Assembly (NCBI RefSeq): GCF_963678635.1
Contig: NC_087065.1
Location: 71,435,345-71,499,344 of the forward strand
Source: Symsagittifera roscoffensis
Lineage: Eukaryota; Xenacoelomorpha; Acoela; Convolutidae
Direction: 5' to 3'
Length of the DNA stretch: 64,000 bases
Part shown: positions 9,596-22,420 of the stretch, in pieces
Position numbering within the stretch: position 1 is the stretch's first letter
How the letters are laid out: every line of letters begins with the position of its first letter
Program-made: the position numbers and the translations under genes
The notes under the pieces: model-generated
Told to the model about the DNA's origin: nothing
What the model saw: the letters and a program-made list of their open reading frames with translations, nothing else
Database searches by the model: none

Positions 9596-11146
9596 CTTTT
9601 CGAATAACTTGCTCTCGAATAGTTCTTTGATTCTGTCAGACGGATTCACCCCCCTCTTGCTCCGAATAAGCACAAATATCTTGTCGACCCCACTGCATGC
9701 TCTCAGAAGCTTCTCCAACACCGACTTCCCAATGAATCCTTTAAAAAAACGGATTATAAATCGAATCATAGTTATCCGTCTCTTCCTTTAGTGAAGTAAA
9801 AGGGAAAAAAATGTTTTTTTTTAGGATTCTTCTAAATGGGAAAACTGATTTTTATATTTAGAAATATTGCACTTTTTCAAATGAAATACAATTTTTTTTT
9901 AGTTTAGAGATAACAATTACAAACACGTATACTAAAAGTTGTTTCGCTATCGTTTTTAATAAATTTAGAAAATTGTTTTTCATGTAAAACTGCAAATTTT
10001 CTTCCATATGAAAATTAGTTTTCTATTTCTGATGAATCCTAAAAAAAGACTAACCAGTGTCTCGTCAACTGTTTTTGTTCTGATTACTTTAAGAAGAGAA
10101 CGGAAGGAACTAAGGATAAGCCTGTAGTTTTTTTTTCGCCCAGTTTTGACTACCTCTGTGATTCAGATTCCAAAAATGTTTTTAAAAAGATTTTCTTTCG
10201 GTTCCCGGTTCGAGAAAAGCTGGTTTAATTTTCCTTTCTACAGAATAAATGACACGAAGTTTACAAATGGAACTCTCAATTAATGCAACATTTAAATGTT
10301 AAGTTTGCTATTAGTTTCTTTGTTTAAATCTAATTCAGTTGCCTCTAATGAAGAAAAAAGAGCACAAAATTTAGAAAAATGAAAACGATTTTTTTTCTTT
10401 TTTTCAACAAAATTTTATGATTTTTCAAATTAATTGTTTTGATTATTGTATTCGGAATATTCTGTGCTTTTTGCACGGTTTTTTGACAATACGCCATCCT
10501 TGTTAGATTTCATTAAATTAATTTTATATTAAAAATTGCAGTTCTTAAATCTTGAGTTCAATTTTTTTAAATAGCTGATCAATTTCGAATGGGACAAATA
10601 TTTTAAGGTCGAAAACAGTTAAAAGCTTAAACTCGTCAGCAAACAGAGTCAACAAGTTCAAAAAATTTATCACGCAAAAAGAAGTTCGTTGTTTTACAAA
10701 AAATATTTGCCATTTATAATGAGCTTTTTGTGATTGCTGTCTGAGTTTTATGGATTTCTTGTGATTTTATCAAAAAAGAATTTGGTACATCTCAAATTGC
10801 GGGCAAAAAACTAACGTAATTGTTACTAATTTTATTTCTTTTTTGAAGAGTTTTTTTCACGTTTTATTGTTATCTTTCTCTAGTTGCGTTACTTATTTTC
10901 TCCAGTATAAATTATTTTACCTGTGACACCAGTCATGAAAACGGAAGTTCCATCATAAAACTCAGGAATAGAACACATTCCCTCTATCAAATCTTGACCA
11001 GATGAACCCTCTGTGACCTTCTGTTGACCTCTTGACCCCTGACCTTCACCGGTTGACATGTCTGAACTCACGGAGACCTCGGAGTTCTGGAGCAAGTTGA
11101 AGTAACGCGTATTCTGATTCAAATAATCTGTAACTTTATCGGACAT
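9596..11146 (-). CDS. Fatty acyl-CoA reductase, first two coding exons (partial)
   Basis: Fatty acyl-CoA reductases reduce activated fatty acids to fatty alcohols with NADPH, usually at the ER or peroxisome. Coding exon 1 (10921-11146) starts at ATG 11144-11146. After about 55 polar residues it ends in IPEFYDGTSVFMTGVTG, the conserved entry to the Rossmann fold. The donor is CACAG|GTAAAAT, phase 1. Coding exon 2 (9596-9738, acceptor TTTAAAG) resumes with GFIGKSVLEKLLRAC and then KIFVLIRSKRG. The join rebuilds the TGxxGFxGK nucleotide-binding motif. The exon 2 donor (AAAAG|GTACC) is weak, and the exon may extend to about 9569. Later exons (catalytic YxxxK, membrane tail) are absent before element A at 8627, so the gene is either interrupted by the element or truncated. 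The start could also be an internal Met. Confidence 0.82.
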
Positions 11147-11350
11147 CGCGTGAAAGTCAAAGATTCGCAAAAAATAGCGATTTTCTAATCTCTTGCTTTC
11201 GAAAACGATTTTTGACTTCTGTCTACATTTCCGATCAAAATTGTTATAGCAAATCAAAATAGAACATGTTTTTTTTGCGTTAAGCAACAATGCTGTGATG
11301 AACATGACTATTGGTGACGTGTTAATTTGAACTTTTGAAAAAAAAATTGA

Positions 11351-11475
11351 ACAGCAAAAGCTTTTGTAGATGAAAAAAAAACAGCTTTTTTAGATGAAAA
11401 AGACTAACAGCTTTTTTAGATGAAAAAGAGTAAAAGCTTTATTAGATGAAAAAGAGTAACAGCTTTTTTAGATGA
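11351..11475. repeat. 26-bp minisatellite upstream of the reductase start
   Basis: About four and a half copies of a unit resembling agcttttttagatgaaaa, with starts spaced about 26 bases (11383, 11409, 11435, 11461). It lies about 200 bp 5' of the reductase ATG on the minus strand. Confidence 0.75.
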
Positions 11476-12627
11476 TAATTCAAGCCACGGTAGTGAATGC
11501 AGACCTGGCTATACCTTCTGAAACAGTTTAATTTATTGGTATTTGTTGAATAAATCATTAAACTAATCACCTGGAATATGCATCGCTTTAAATATTTAAA
11601 CATAAAACTACGCTGATAAAAATGCAATTACATAGACTTATAGATTTGCGTAAAAATTAGAGTGAATTGCGATTCGAATGAATTAATATTGACTCAGAGG
11701 CGAAACTGAGCTTCGCACCATTTGCGATACAAAAACTACACTGCTGAAAACTACAACCGGACAAAACGAACCACATAGGAAAATTTAAACGCGCTTTTCA
11801 CCAATTAGGGAAACATTAGACAAAAGCCGAAGAAAAATCAAGTTGATTAGAGAATCACTAGAATTAGTATGGGGCAATTTGTTTTAAGGAGTTCGGAATC
11901 AAATTTTTACCCTAGAAAAGAATCAGCTGGAATTTTTTTTAGTTAATCAAGAATTCCGGTGGAACTACCAATTTAATTGATGAGACACTCATATCAAAAG
12001 GAACCAAATACACAGCTCACCAATTTTTTTGCAGGGTAAAACCTTTTAAATTTGTTTATCAGCTGAAATTTTGTGACCTGTTTTAGCAAAAAATGTTCCC
12101 CTAAACACAATTTTTGAAATATTAATTTGTTGGGATGAGTCAGAGACTTATTTTGATATAAGTGTCACACCAATTATTGAGTGTTTTCAGCGTAACTCTT
12201 GATTTCAAAAAAGTCAAAACGACCCTTTTATGGGCCAAAAATGTTCATTCCGAATTTCGCAAAACAAATGGCACAATACTTTTGGTGAAGTTCTGAGTAA
12301 TTTTTGCTCCGTTGTTGTTTTGTAATCTTAAACTAATTTGAGAAAAACAAGTTTGAATTATGAAATTATACTCAATTTTTCATAATAATTTAAATCAATT
12401 CAGCACTGTATAGGATTAAGACAGCAAGACGCTCAAAAATTATCGAATTTCGAGAAATTCGAACAATACTACTATTAAAAAAGAACTAGAAAAACAAAAA
12501 AGTCTAAAATTTTTTTTGTTCTCATCATGAAATGAGCGAGCGGGGCTTTATAATTGGGTGTGTTTTATTGTGAATATTGTGACTGCTCTTTAGCGCACGA
12601 TGAAAATCGCTTTCATTTAAAAGTTGA
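11476..12627. other. Non-coding, nothing recognised
   Basis: AT-rich sequence with short stop-riddled frames on both strands. No repeat or RNA signal found. Confidence 0.5.
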
Positions 12628-12749
12628 TGACCTGGTATGAGCAGTCTTGGGCTTCACGCTGATACATGCCGTCTTGATTTCAAATAAATGTCAAATAAAT
12701 TAAGACGGCATTTATCAGCGTGAAGCCCAAGACTGCTCATACCAAGTCA
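12628..12749. repeat. Near-perfect palindrome, 53-bp arms
   Basis: Arms 12628-12680 and 12697-12749 are inverted complements with 3 mismatches, separated by 16 bases. The arm contains gagcagtcttg, a motif also found at the 3' ends of the dispersed family described at 33555. This looks like a foldback miniature element or two inverted copies of an element end. Confidence 0.85.
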
Positions 12750-15585
12750 TTATGTCCAGTTTGTACAAGCTATGATGATTAAGAAAAAAATACATTTTGC
12801 GCCGGGTAACGTTTTATTAAGGAAAAATTGTGCGCTCAGTAATAGCATTTAAAACCAATTAATTTTCTAGTTACATTTTAATAGTGCAAAATAATTTGAG
12901 CGATTTTTATCTGAATTTGAACTAGAGTAGTCGATGTAGTCGCAAAATCAAATCCTTATAATTTTACAATTATAATTTCAGGTGAAAACGTTTTTAAATT
13001 TGATCTCAGGATGTCATTATATTCCAGGTGATATAAGAAGCACATTCAAAAGAGATTGGTAAAAAAGTCAAAAGTTGTCTGCTGAAGAAACCCACGCCAA
13101 AGAACAAAACTATCGGAACGATAAACAAAAAGTTTTGATTTTTTTAAGCTCTTTTCCACTCCATTTGCATTTTTGTTTCGAAAAAAAAAGAAAAATTTTA
13201 CGTGGTCAAAATGTAATGAAGTTTTGCATGTTGATGTAATTAATTATTCTGAACACATTTAGCATTTAGTCTTTATAAGTCACATCGTTAATTCACGCCT
13301 TCAGTCATAGTAACACGTACCACAATCGAGAAAAGGAAAAATTTAAAATGTGGATGGAAACTGAAAAAGATCCATTTTTTCTAGTTTTTTTTTCTCACAT
13401 CCACACGCTATGTAAAGTATTACGCGACGTTTTTTTTGGTTTTGGTAGCTTAGCACTGATGCCAATTTACTTGCTTCAATCGAATTTTGATTCATACAAT
13501 TTGCCGCTTACAGGTTTAAGTTTTAAAACTTAGAAAAATTAAATAAAATCAAAAATTAAACGAGTTCAACGGGTTTAGAAATCAATCCCCACATGTTTTT
13601 AAAAGATTGTACTGATAAAATTAGAATGCTTTTTGACCAACCAACATGCTTCTTCTGTACTTGAACCAATTTAAATAGCAGCTCGCATAAGAATAAAGCA
13701 CAAAATTCTTCGACCGTTAGTTATCCCAGTTGTTAGCGGTTTTGGCATTTTTCAAACCCTCATAATTGTGAGAAAATTGCTCGAAGTTAAATTTTTTTCT
13801 TCCAAAATTCATTTGAAATCATTAATAGATTTCGGATTTTAAAGAAAACTATCAAATTACTAGTTAGAAGTCAAAACATGCTTTGAGAAGAACCTAACCG
13901 GGCACAAATTTTGTGTCATTTTCCGGTGAACGGCCGGAGAAAGTCGATGAACGGCCTTTTTCCGATCAATGTCAAAAACTCTGCGAAAAAAAACTAAAAC
14001 AGGTTGAGTAATTTGTCTATGTGAAACGTATCTATTTGTAATTTTTCACTATACAAGCAATTGTAAATTTAAAGTTTTGTTATGTAGGTGGAAAGCAAAA
14101 TAAGTATTTGAGATGTATACCAATTTCTTAGTGTGATTGTCTCTCGGATTGTTTTTGATTAAAATGACAAAACTAAGGAAATTAAAAACATTTTTTAAAA
14201 TTATTGTCTGTTTTTGTTTTCTTCAAGTATCATCGAGTTCATTTGCTTTATTTACTTAAAGAGCCAAATTTAGTCCACATTTTTATTTTTGAACTTAATG
14301 CCGTTCAAGAAAGCAAACGGGATGCGCAAAAAAACTTGTTCTACGCTGCGCTTTTTCTCCTGTCAGTTTCAAGCGTATTGTGTTTTTTTTTCTTTCGATT
14401 TCAGAGATTTTTTTCGTATTTTTTGTCATGTGGTCTTAATTTGCCATATGCTGATTAACCCTCCAGCTCAACTTACAGGCCCGAAATTTTTGTCTTGCTT
14501 GTACATTTTTAAAAATCTAAAGCTCGTTCGATCTTCAACTAAAATTTATGTCCCTTTATCGTGCTCCAAATTTCATGATCTAAGCTTCATGTGCAATTTT
14601 TATTGTTCAATTTTGAATTTTTTCCTACTTCATGATTATATTCTTAACTTGCCATAAACAGATTTTTTCTTAAAAGTCAGATTACCAGTCCCAAAACTTC
14701 TGTCCCGTCTACTTTCAAAATTTTTCAAATCTACATTGTTAAAATAAAATTCTTCAAAAACGTTTTTTTAAGTCAATTTTTCTTGCGTTTTGACGTTTAA
14801 CTCATTAAAATGAGCTCAAAAGTTTAACCAATCAAAATGATTTGAGTTTAAAGCAGTACATTTCTTTTGTAATTCAGTTTTTTCAGACGGTTGCATTTCA
14901 CGGCATGATATTTTTTGAGCAAGGTAATGTTTGTGTTTTACATGGATTTACACAGAACCCAGTTACACAAAAGTATTTTTACTGATGGGTTATTCGGCAA
15001 TTACAATAAAAAGTTAATACAGAACTATTGCATTTGAAAAAATGAAAAGTGAAAATTGAAAAATGAAAAATAATATCTTGGCCGTTGAAATAGTATCAAG
15101 CATTTACTACTTCGAATCTTCAGCAGGCAGATTCTAATCCAAAAACTTAATATATGGTACATAATATGTGGTATGATAAATCAGAAATTTTGCAAAAAAA
15201 ATGTAAAACAAACAAATTTTTTAAAATGTTTAATGCTATTAAATGCTTAGCACTCGACAGATATATTCTATTGGCCAATTTAAACTAGTTTGTTTTTTAA
15301 ATGCATTATCGCCCAATGAAAAAAAAAGATCCCATAAAAGACAACAAGGCTGCTCGTATCAGGGCAAGGCCTGAAATTTTCAATTGTCCTGTAGCTGGTT
15401 TGTCTCAAATAGTTTTCAGTTATAAAATAATGACAAATTAAGAATGTTAAACTGATAATATCAATGTTCAAGTGCTGAAATGTGAGTCGTATAGGAAAAT
15501 AATATGATTAATCAGCCTGTCTCAAATCAACTTGAAACGATATTGTAGTGCGGGATAATTTGTCACGCGTAAGTTATTTGCCTTA
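12750..15585. other. Non-coding, AT-rich
   Basis: No gene recognised. The longest frames (13348-13533, 14204-14657) have AT-driven composition (Phe/Leu/Lys) and no domain signal. A minus-oriented 3' fragment of the hairpin-ended repeat family lies at about 15340-15400 (gctgctcgtatcagggcaa). Confidence 0.5.
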
Positions 15586-16550
15586 CTTTTCGATCCACTT
15601 TGACTTCAATCATTAAATATTTAGATTTTTTTATAGTTTTTATTCTACTATATGTAAAATAAACGTGAAATAAACATCGGAATGTATAAAGAGCACATGA
15701 ATTTCAAAAACAGTTGAACAGAAATTTTAAGTTTCAAAAAATGGTTTGTGTATTTATCCTGAAGTTTTTTTTACCACTAACTAATCTGAATATGATTAAG
15801 TATTGTGAGAACAGCAAAAAAACTTCATCTGTTTGTTGTAAATGCATATGTTATAATTTAATTTTACAGAGATTTTCTCAGAAAAAAATTGAGATCTGAA
15901 CTTTTTCAAGGTTAAATTGGATCTGAAATTTTCTATTTCAGATAGAAAATAAAGATCTGAACTTTTAAAAACCTTATCAAAGATCAGAAATCATGTATTT
16001 CAGATCTGAGAATCAACCTATTTAAGAAATCCAGAATTTCATTTTAAAAATACCGTTAGGCGCGGGAACACTGGGTCTCTTAATGACCGATTTTTGATAA
16101 TGCTAGCATACGGGCTTCTAAAATTGTTTGGAGGTTGTCTTCACATTCCATAGTGGAAAATTACTGGCACTGTAAGTTTAAACAATCGTCTCATTTTCAG
16201 TGCTTTACAAAATTTATAAGCGTCAATTTGCAGGAAGCCTTAATTTAAATAGAAAACATTGGTTCTACTTTTGCCAATGTTAACCTTTCATATATTTGTT
16301 TGGGGCGAGGAGCGACTCTGTTATTCAGACCAATTTAGAAAAAAAATGCTTGCTCACATGGGGGCTCGACCTCTGGGCCTACTTGGTTCCCTCTGGGCTG
16401 TTGTCGCCACTAAATTCATTAGCCAGTCTGGTCATTTTGGATCGAACCGTCAAAAGAAAAATGCTTTGATGCTGAATGAAAAATTATTTAAAAAATTCTA
16501 AGTATCGATCAACGAGTAATTAATGATTGAAGTCAAGGTGGATCGAAAAG
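15586..16550. mobile_element. 965-bp terminal-inverted-repeat element flanked by TA
   Basis: The ends are inverted complements over about 30 bases with one mismatch: CTTTTCGATCCAC at the left and GTGGATCGAAAAG at the right. Each is directly bordered by TA (15584-15585 and 16551-16552). A TA target duplication is the mark of Tc1/mariner-type transposition. No transposase is readable inside; the longest internal frame (16259-16501) is unlike a transposase. It is therefore a non-autonomous derivative that depends on a transposase elsewhere. Confidence 0.75.
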
Positions 16551-16684
16551 TAATGGCTCTCAATAAGTTTAGTAATCAATTGCTTTAGTAATCCATTGTG
16601 AATGTAACTTTTTTCAGCATATGCAAAATGGTGAGCACAACCCGGATCTGAAATAATAATTAGATAATTTTTAAGCAATTGTTT

Positions 16685-17752
16685 TGAAAACCTGACCTTG
16701 AGAAGAAAGCATAGATCTGCGCTAGCCTAGTATAACTTTTGTCCTAATGTTTCGTGCTAGCCCCGGGTACTAACCAAAAACTTCACTTTCCCAGCTTTGT
16801 AAAAAAAAAGCTCGAATTAAGGGTTGTCGCTATGATTCGGCGAAGTTTCCGATTGCTCTTTAATCGGACTCGAATAGTTTTTGGTAAAATAAACAATGGC
16901 AAAACTATGAGGTTTAGGCTGATAATGTCAGAATGAGTTGTTTTTTTAATTAGTAAGACCAATTTGCGTATGGCCTCGTTTCTTTTGGAACAATTTCTTA
17001 GTTTCGCGATATACATTTTAGACGAGCATTTTAGACTGATTTGTCACAGGACACTAATGTGATGTGCACACTCAGCGGCGACCATGCAAATCAATTGATT
17101 AATCCCCTGAATGAGCAAAAAGGTATGTGAAATTGGTCTGAATAATAATACAAGCCAACCCGAATATATATATTCTTCACTTTTTTCAAAAGTCGGAATA
17201 AAAACCTTATCAGCACTCGAGTATTAAAGAATTTTTATCTAAAAATGATTTATTAATGTTAGGCAAAATCACCATGTGCAACAAAGCTCATTTGATTCTT
17301 GCCTGGCGAAACAAAAAATGGATTGATTTTTTTTGCGATTTGAGCAAGTTTTTTTTCTGCTATTTTTGCATCATCTTCTCCTGGCATCAGTAGCAGACTT
17401 AGCGAGGGATGACTGACGTTTTTATAGAATTTTTACTCTTAACAACCCAATAAGTCTCGCCGCTTGTTACTTTTTACGACATCCCACTTTGACTGACGGA
17501 ATCCAAATTTTTCTAAAAGCGCTTTGGGTGTCAATATACACTAAATTTGAGGCAGAAGCGCGCAAAATAACAACCTTGTTTCAAAACACACGTTCCAAAT
17601 TTGCCTAAAAATGTCCTTTTTGGCCTGCGTTTTCATAAATTGCCTGTAGCGCAGACAGTTATTGCAAAATAAGTCGTTCATGGTTTTTTGTGAGAGCTAG
17701 AAAACCTGACCTCGAGAAAATTTAGATCTGCGCTAGCCCAGTATATTTTTAT
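16685..17752. repeat. Pair of short direct repeats about 1 kb apart
   Basis: gaaaacctgacct, then agatctgcgctagcc, then agtata occur at about 16685-16738 and again at 17699-17749 with small differences. The sequence between them does not read as an element with LTRs. Confidence 0.5.
17375..17695 (-). mobile_element. Diverged hAT-like miniature element copy
   Basis: Shares order and words with the well-delimited element at 51107-51401 on the opposite strand: the terminal agtagc, an internal cactaaatttgagg, ttggcctg and a gcctgtagcgcag block. The ends are eroded and no target duplication was found. Confidence 0.5.
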
Positions 17753-17769
17753 TCTATTTGTTGTTGTAA

Positions 17770-18615
17770 TTTTTTCGAATTTTGATGAATTTGTCGAAAC
17801 ATTTGTACTCGGGGTGGTATTTTTTATCTCCAGTCAAATTTCGACTTGAAACTTGCAAGTTTTAAAGGTAATTGTTATATAACTCAAAAATTTTTGTACT
17901 CTAGAGCTCAAAAGAAAAAATTTTTTTTATGCGAGACCCATTTTGTAAATTTAGCAAGTTTGGGATCATTAAAGCGCAATATATTTCGTACTATCAACAC
18001 GAAAGCAGAGATTTAATCTGCTTTAAAGATTGTTCCAAACGAAATTGAGCATGCTATTTAGTTTAAATAATACTTGGCTTATTCCGAATTATATCACTCT
18101 TACTTAACATAGAGGGTGAAAGATAATGTTTAAAAGAGTCTCAAAAAATGTGAAGTTTTTTCTTTTTTAAAAAAATATATTCATCCATTCTCCGTAGATT
18201 TTTTAAAGGCGGTCGGATCATTAAGGTTTCCCTGATGCCAGCAGCAGTCTTGTTGTTTTGAATTCGAATAAAGTAGGGAAAATATATACTATTCTAATCC
18301 ATCAAACGTGGGCAGTAGAACTAGGCTAATTTCAACCTGCTTTTTAAAAATTTGATGGTGAAATTGTAAAGCGTAATATTTAGGCGTGGCGAACTTTCCA
18401 GCACTACAAAATTATTCCAAATTCAATTGAGGCACGCTAATTTTGTCTGTTTATACCATACAAGGCGCGACGCAATTTTCAATACTTAAAAATTGAGATG
18501 ATCACCCTATAAGTTATAGTTTTCTCAATGTTTTGTTTTACTCAAAAACTATTCGAGACCAGTTAAAGGGCAATCGGAACATTCAGGGCTGTGCCCTGGT
18601 ACGAACAGTCTTGTT
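17770..18615 (+). mobile_element. Copy of the hairpin-ended dispersed family
   Basis: Starts near acatttgtactcggggtgg, passes through the family block gcgcaatatatttcg and agatttaatctg, and ends in aatcggaacattcagggc and gaacagtcttgttc. See the copy at 33555-34080 for the best-preserved ends. Confidence 0.6.
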
Positions 18616-20734
18616 CTTGTGTATACTAGATTTTATGGGAGCTCTGAACTAACAAATCAAGATAAAAGATTCTGATCATCATCAAAGTTCAAAATAATTG
18701 AAGCCAATCCGAACCAGAAAAAAATAGTCTAGTTACCAAAACCTACATAGCCCAGTCCTAAGAACATTTTGTAATTAATTGAAAACAAAAATTCAAAAAA
18801 AAACTTAAATTAAATGAACAATTGTCCTACCTAGGAAAAAATGTTGGACGCGAAAACTATTTTTCAGACATAATTCATGACATTGAAAATTAATTGATGA
18901 CACTTAAATAGCATGCAAAGTTCAGTCAAAAAATCAAAAAATTGCTCTTTTTAATTGGTTCTGTTTTTTCGGTAATTTGGTAAACAGAAAACAGCAGTAC
19001 TTATACGCTGTTTAACAAAGATAAAGTTTCCTTGTTTCTGCAGTTGGAAATCCAAATAAAAAATTAGATGTTTTGCTAACAATCAGTCTTTTTGTTTAAA
19101 AACCCCTCAGCGATAAAAAATAAAATGGAAAATTTTACTAAAAAATTGTACTGATTTTACTTGAATTGCAGGGCAGATATCGCGAACGTTAAATCAAGCC
19201 AGAAAAATGCAAAATAAAAAACGAATTCAACAATTAAATTGCATTTGGCATCCTTTTTATAAAATTTAAGCGCAAAAATTGGTGAAAGTTGGAGCGAAAA
19301 GGATTAAACGTCAGTTTGAGGATCAATTAATTAGAAATGCTTCGTTTTTAACTTCCCATAAAAATATAGTGCAATTTCTATTAACAGTTTCCCAATTTTG
19401 TGATAAAAATGTTAATTTCAAATTTTATCGCTTTTGGGGTATAGCTGAAAAGACCCAGAAAAGAAAATGATAATAGAAAAACATTAAAATAGTAACCTTA
19501 GAGAAGATTTTCAAATTCTTCAGAAGTTAATATCTCAATTTGGTCAGGCAGGAAAAGAAATAAAGAACTACGAAGAGGCTGATTAAAATAAATGATAACG
19601 TTCGATGAAAAAATAATAAAATAAATGAAAAAGTTCCGACAAAAAAATAATAAAATAAATGATTAAGTTCCAATAAAAAATAAACAAAAGAAGGAGATAA
19701 CCAAATATAGTTCACATCGAAAAATTAAATGAATCATTACAAATCGAGAAAGCAAACTGTTATCAGTTCTTCACAAAGCTCAATTTAGGGTCGAATTTGG
19801 TCTGATAATAAACATCACTACTTAAGGGTTAGACTCGATCAAACTTTAATTCAACCTAAATGAGATAGACTTAGCTATGCATAGAAACAGTGTCTCTATG
19901 CATAGAAATGAAACTAGGTCTCTTACACCACTGAGTAACGCAAGTAAATGGTCAGACGCTTTAGTGAGGTTACAAAAGTTTTTATATCCAAAGCATGTGT
20001 GTTAGTCTGATATACTATACAAAGTTTGGTTTAGCAAATCTGAAACCAAAAATCAATACAGTTGAAATTAAATGGCTAATCAATGCATCAAGTTCGGCAA
20101 AAAAATAACTAAGATTGAATTAAATAAGACCAAAATGCAAAATGCCTTTTTAGACGTTTTTCGTAGTTCTTGATTTCAAATGTTTCCTTACAAAATGAAA
20201 ATAATAAATTCTTAAAAAGAAAACTTACGTTCGTCAAAACATGGGTTTTCATTAAGTTCAAAATTCCCAATGATATAGCTTTCTTTTAAATTATTTTTGA
20301 CAAAAATCAGCTCTCTGTATTCGTGCGTTCTGCATAGAAACCAAGCCGGAATTCATTACTACAATCTGAACTTTGTGGGAAACGGCAATTTGAAAGACGT
20401 TTGCCGTCATATTTTTTCTTTGATTTTGAGTTCCAGGCATTACATCCTTGAACTTGGTTTTAAAATTATGCCACAAACAAAAAAATTAATCGCCAAAAAA
20501 GGTCCGAATAAAAACAAACCCCAAACATATTCAACTCTTTTGGATCTGCGTAACTAATTCGGGATCTGTTTGATTATTTTTTTCTCAACGCAAAAGGAGG
20601 AACTTCTTTACTGAAAAAAATTCGTATTTGCTTATCGTTAAATCAATCCTTGATATGGATGGATATTTTTGATACGTACTATAAAGGGGGTACCCCTAAC
20701 TGTCTTCCAATTTATAAGAAACGTAACTAATCGT
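18616..20734. other. Non-coding with a small AT-rich tandem repeat
   Basis: At about 19588-19690 three copies of a 30-34-bp unit built around aataataaaataaatga. A minus frame at 20291-20476 (62 codons) is less AT-biased than its surroundings, but I recognise nothing in it. No other feature. Confidence 0.45.
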
Positions 20735-21620
20735 ATATCAGGGCGAAGCCCTGCATGTTCCAACTGAGCTTTCAGGTCAATTTAAAAACTTTTGGTTGAA
20801 AAGCTGACAAATTGCCGAAAAATGACCAATTTTTCCAATTTTTTCCAATTTATCCCACCAGAAGCTTATGTAACAATGCCCCCCACACGTTTTATGAGGA
20901 CGTAGTAAATGCGCGTTAATTATCGTTAAATATCCCAAGTTGGCCAAAGTAGCAACTTTGAAACCCCGTAACACTACAAAAATTTTCACAGCTAAATTAA
21001 CTTGACTGAATAAAAAACATCTCAAGCATAAATTTTCCACACTTGCTTTGAAAGTCGGAGGAACAACTCGTCATCGGCGCAATTTATCGAAAACTGACTC
21101 GTCATCGCGAAGTATTGACTAATCAACCAACTTACGTACAACTTCTATAACTCAGGGAACATAATGTGAGTTTCAAAATGAAATGTCATTTCTAGATGAA
21201 ATATCCTGCGAAATTCATGTTTGGGCCAATTTTTTATTGAATCAATTTTCGAATTTCAATTCAGGAATTTTGATGGAAAGTTGATAACATCTGAAAGATA
21301 TTGTTTTCCAGGGGTTTGAAAATTTCGAATTGGGCCAAAATGGGATAATCAACGCGCAAAATATCGCATTCTTAAACCACGCGTAAGCAGCAAGCTTACG
21401 CATTCCAAAATGAATCGAGGCAAGATATTTGGTTTGGTGAGTCACTATTTTATTAGACGCTAAATGCATTCTTTTGTAGTTTAGATTAGAGTGTGAGAGA
21501 CAAACTGCAGAAAAATGGAATTTAAAAAAAAATTATTTCGTCAATTTAGCAACCAAAAAACTTTGTAAATGGTCTGAAAGCGCAATCAGAATATTCAATG
21601 CTTTGCCTTGTTATACAAGC
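20735..21620. mobile_element. Fragments of the hairpin-ended family, both orientations
   Basis: A minus-oriented 3' end (tatcagggcgaagccctg) lies at about 20737. A plus-oriented stretch at 21240-21620 carries the family blocks (gggataatcaacgcgcaaaa, cacgcgtaagcagc) and a weak 3' end. Confidence 0.5.
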
Positions 21621-22059
21621 AATCTAGTTATTTTCTAAGCTTTTTTGAAGATTACCAAGTACTTAGTATAGTGCATAGCCCAAAGTTACCAGCAATAAGA
21701 AATTCTGAAAAAATGCATTATTACTCATAAGCAGCAATTATCATCGGAGTGAGTATAGTGATATATAATAAGATCTTTCAGGCGAAATTCAAAATTCAAA
21801 TGACTATGAAAAATTCCCGAAAAGTTATCACATTGTAGAGAAAACCGGTACAAAATTTTTGGTTTTTATTCTAATTTTAAGCAAGCAAAGCGAGCAATTA
21901 TGTCTTATATAAAGAAAAAAAGCTTTTACTTCAAGAGATGAAATTTAATTTGCCTAGTTATTGAAACTTCACCCAGCGCGTCCTTTGTAAAAAAAAATTT
22001 CTAAAAAATTTCAAAAAATTCAACGCATATATTGAAAATATTTTTGATATTTGATATTT

Positions 22060-22420
22060 GATTCGACTACTTTCGAACAAAGTCGCAGTATATTTGTGCT
22101 CGGTTTGTTTTTTCTCCGGATCAATTTCGATTTCTTAGCTAGTCATTTTTGGCGGAACATTGTATACCATCTGAAAGGTATTGTTGTAATGAGCTCAAAT
22201 TTAACAAGCTATTTCACCTGTGATCATTTGTCGACAATTAACGCGCGATCCTTTTTGTGCTGTTCACGCGTTAGCGGCTATTTAATATGCTCAGAAAACA
22301 TTCCAAATTGAATTGAAGCAGGATCTTTGGTGTCATTTATATCTTACTATATTTTAAAAAGACTTCTCGCTTATCAGGGCAAAGCCCCGAATGTTTTGAC
22401 TGCCCCTTAAATGGTTAGGA
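22060..22420. mobile_element. Copies of the hairpin-ended family, two orientations
   Basis: Plus-oriented 5' part from atatttgtgctcggt (about 22091) to about 22330. Next to it is a minus-oriented 3' end (atcagggcaaagccccg, about 22374). This suggests two insertions or an inverted rearrangement. Confidence 0.5.

Noticed and set aside
11341-11475. CRISPR-like array
   Set aside because: Repeats are contiguous 26-mers without spacers, in a eukaryotic genome. It is a minisatellite.
14204-14657. Overlapping plus-strand frames of 84 and 122 codons
   Set aside because: Phe/Leu/Lys-rich AT-driven composition, no splice or domain support.
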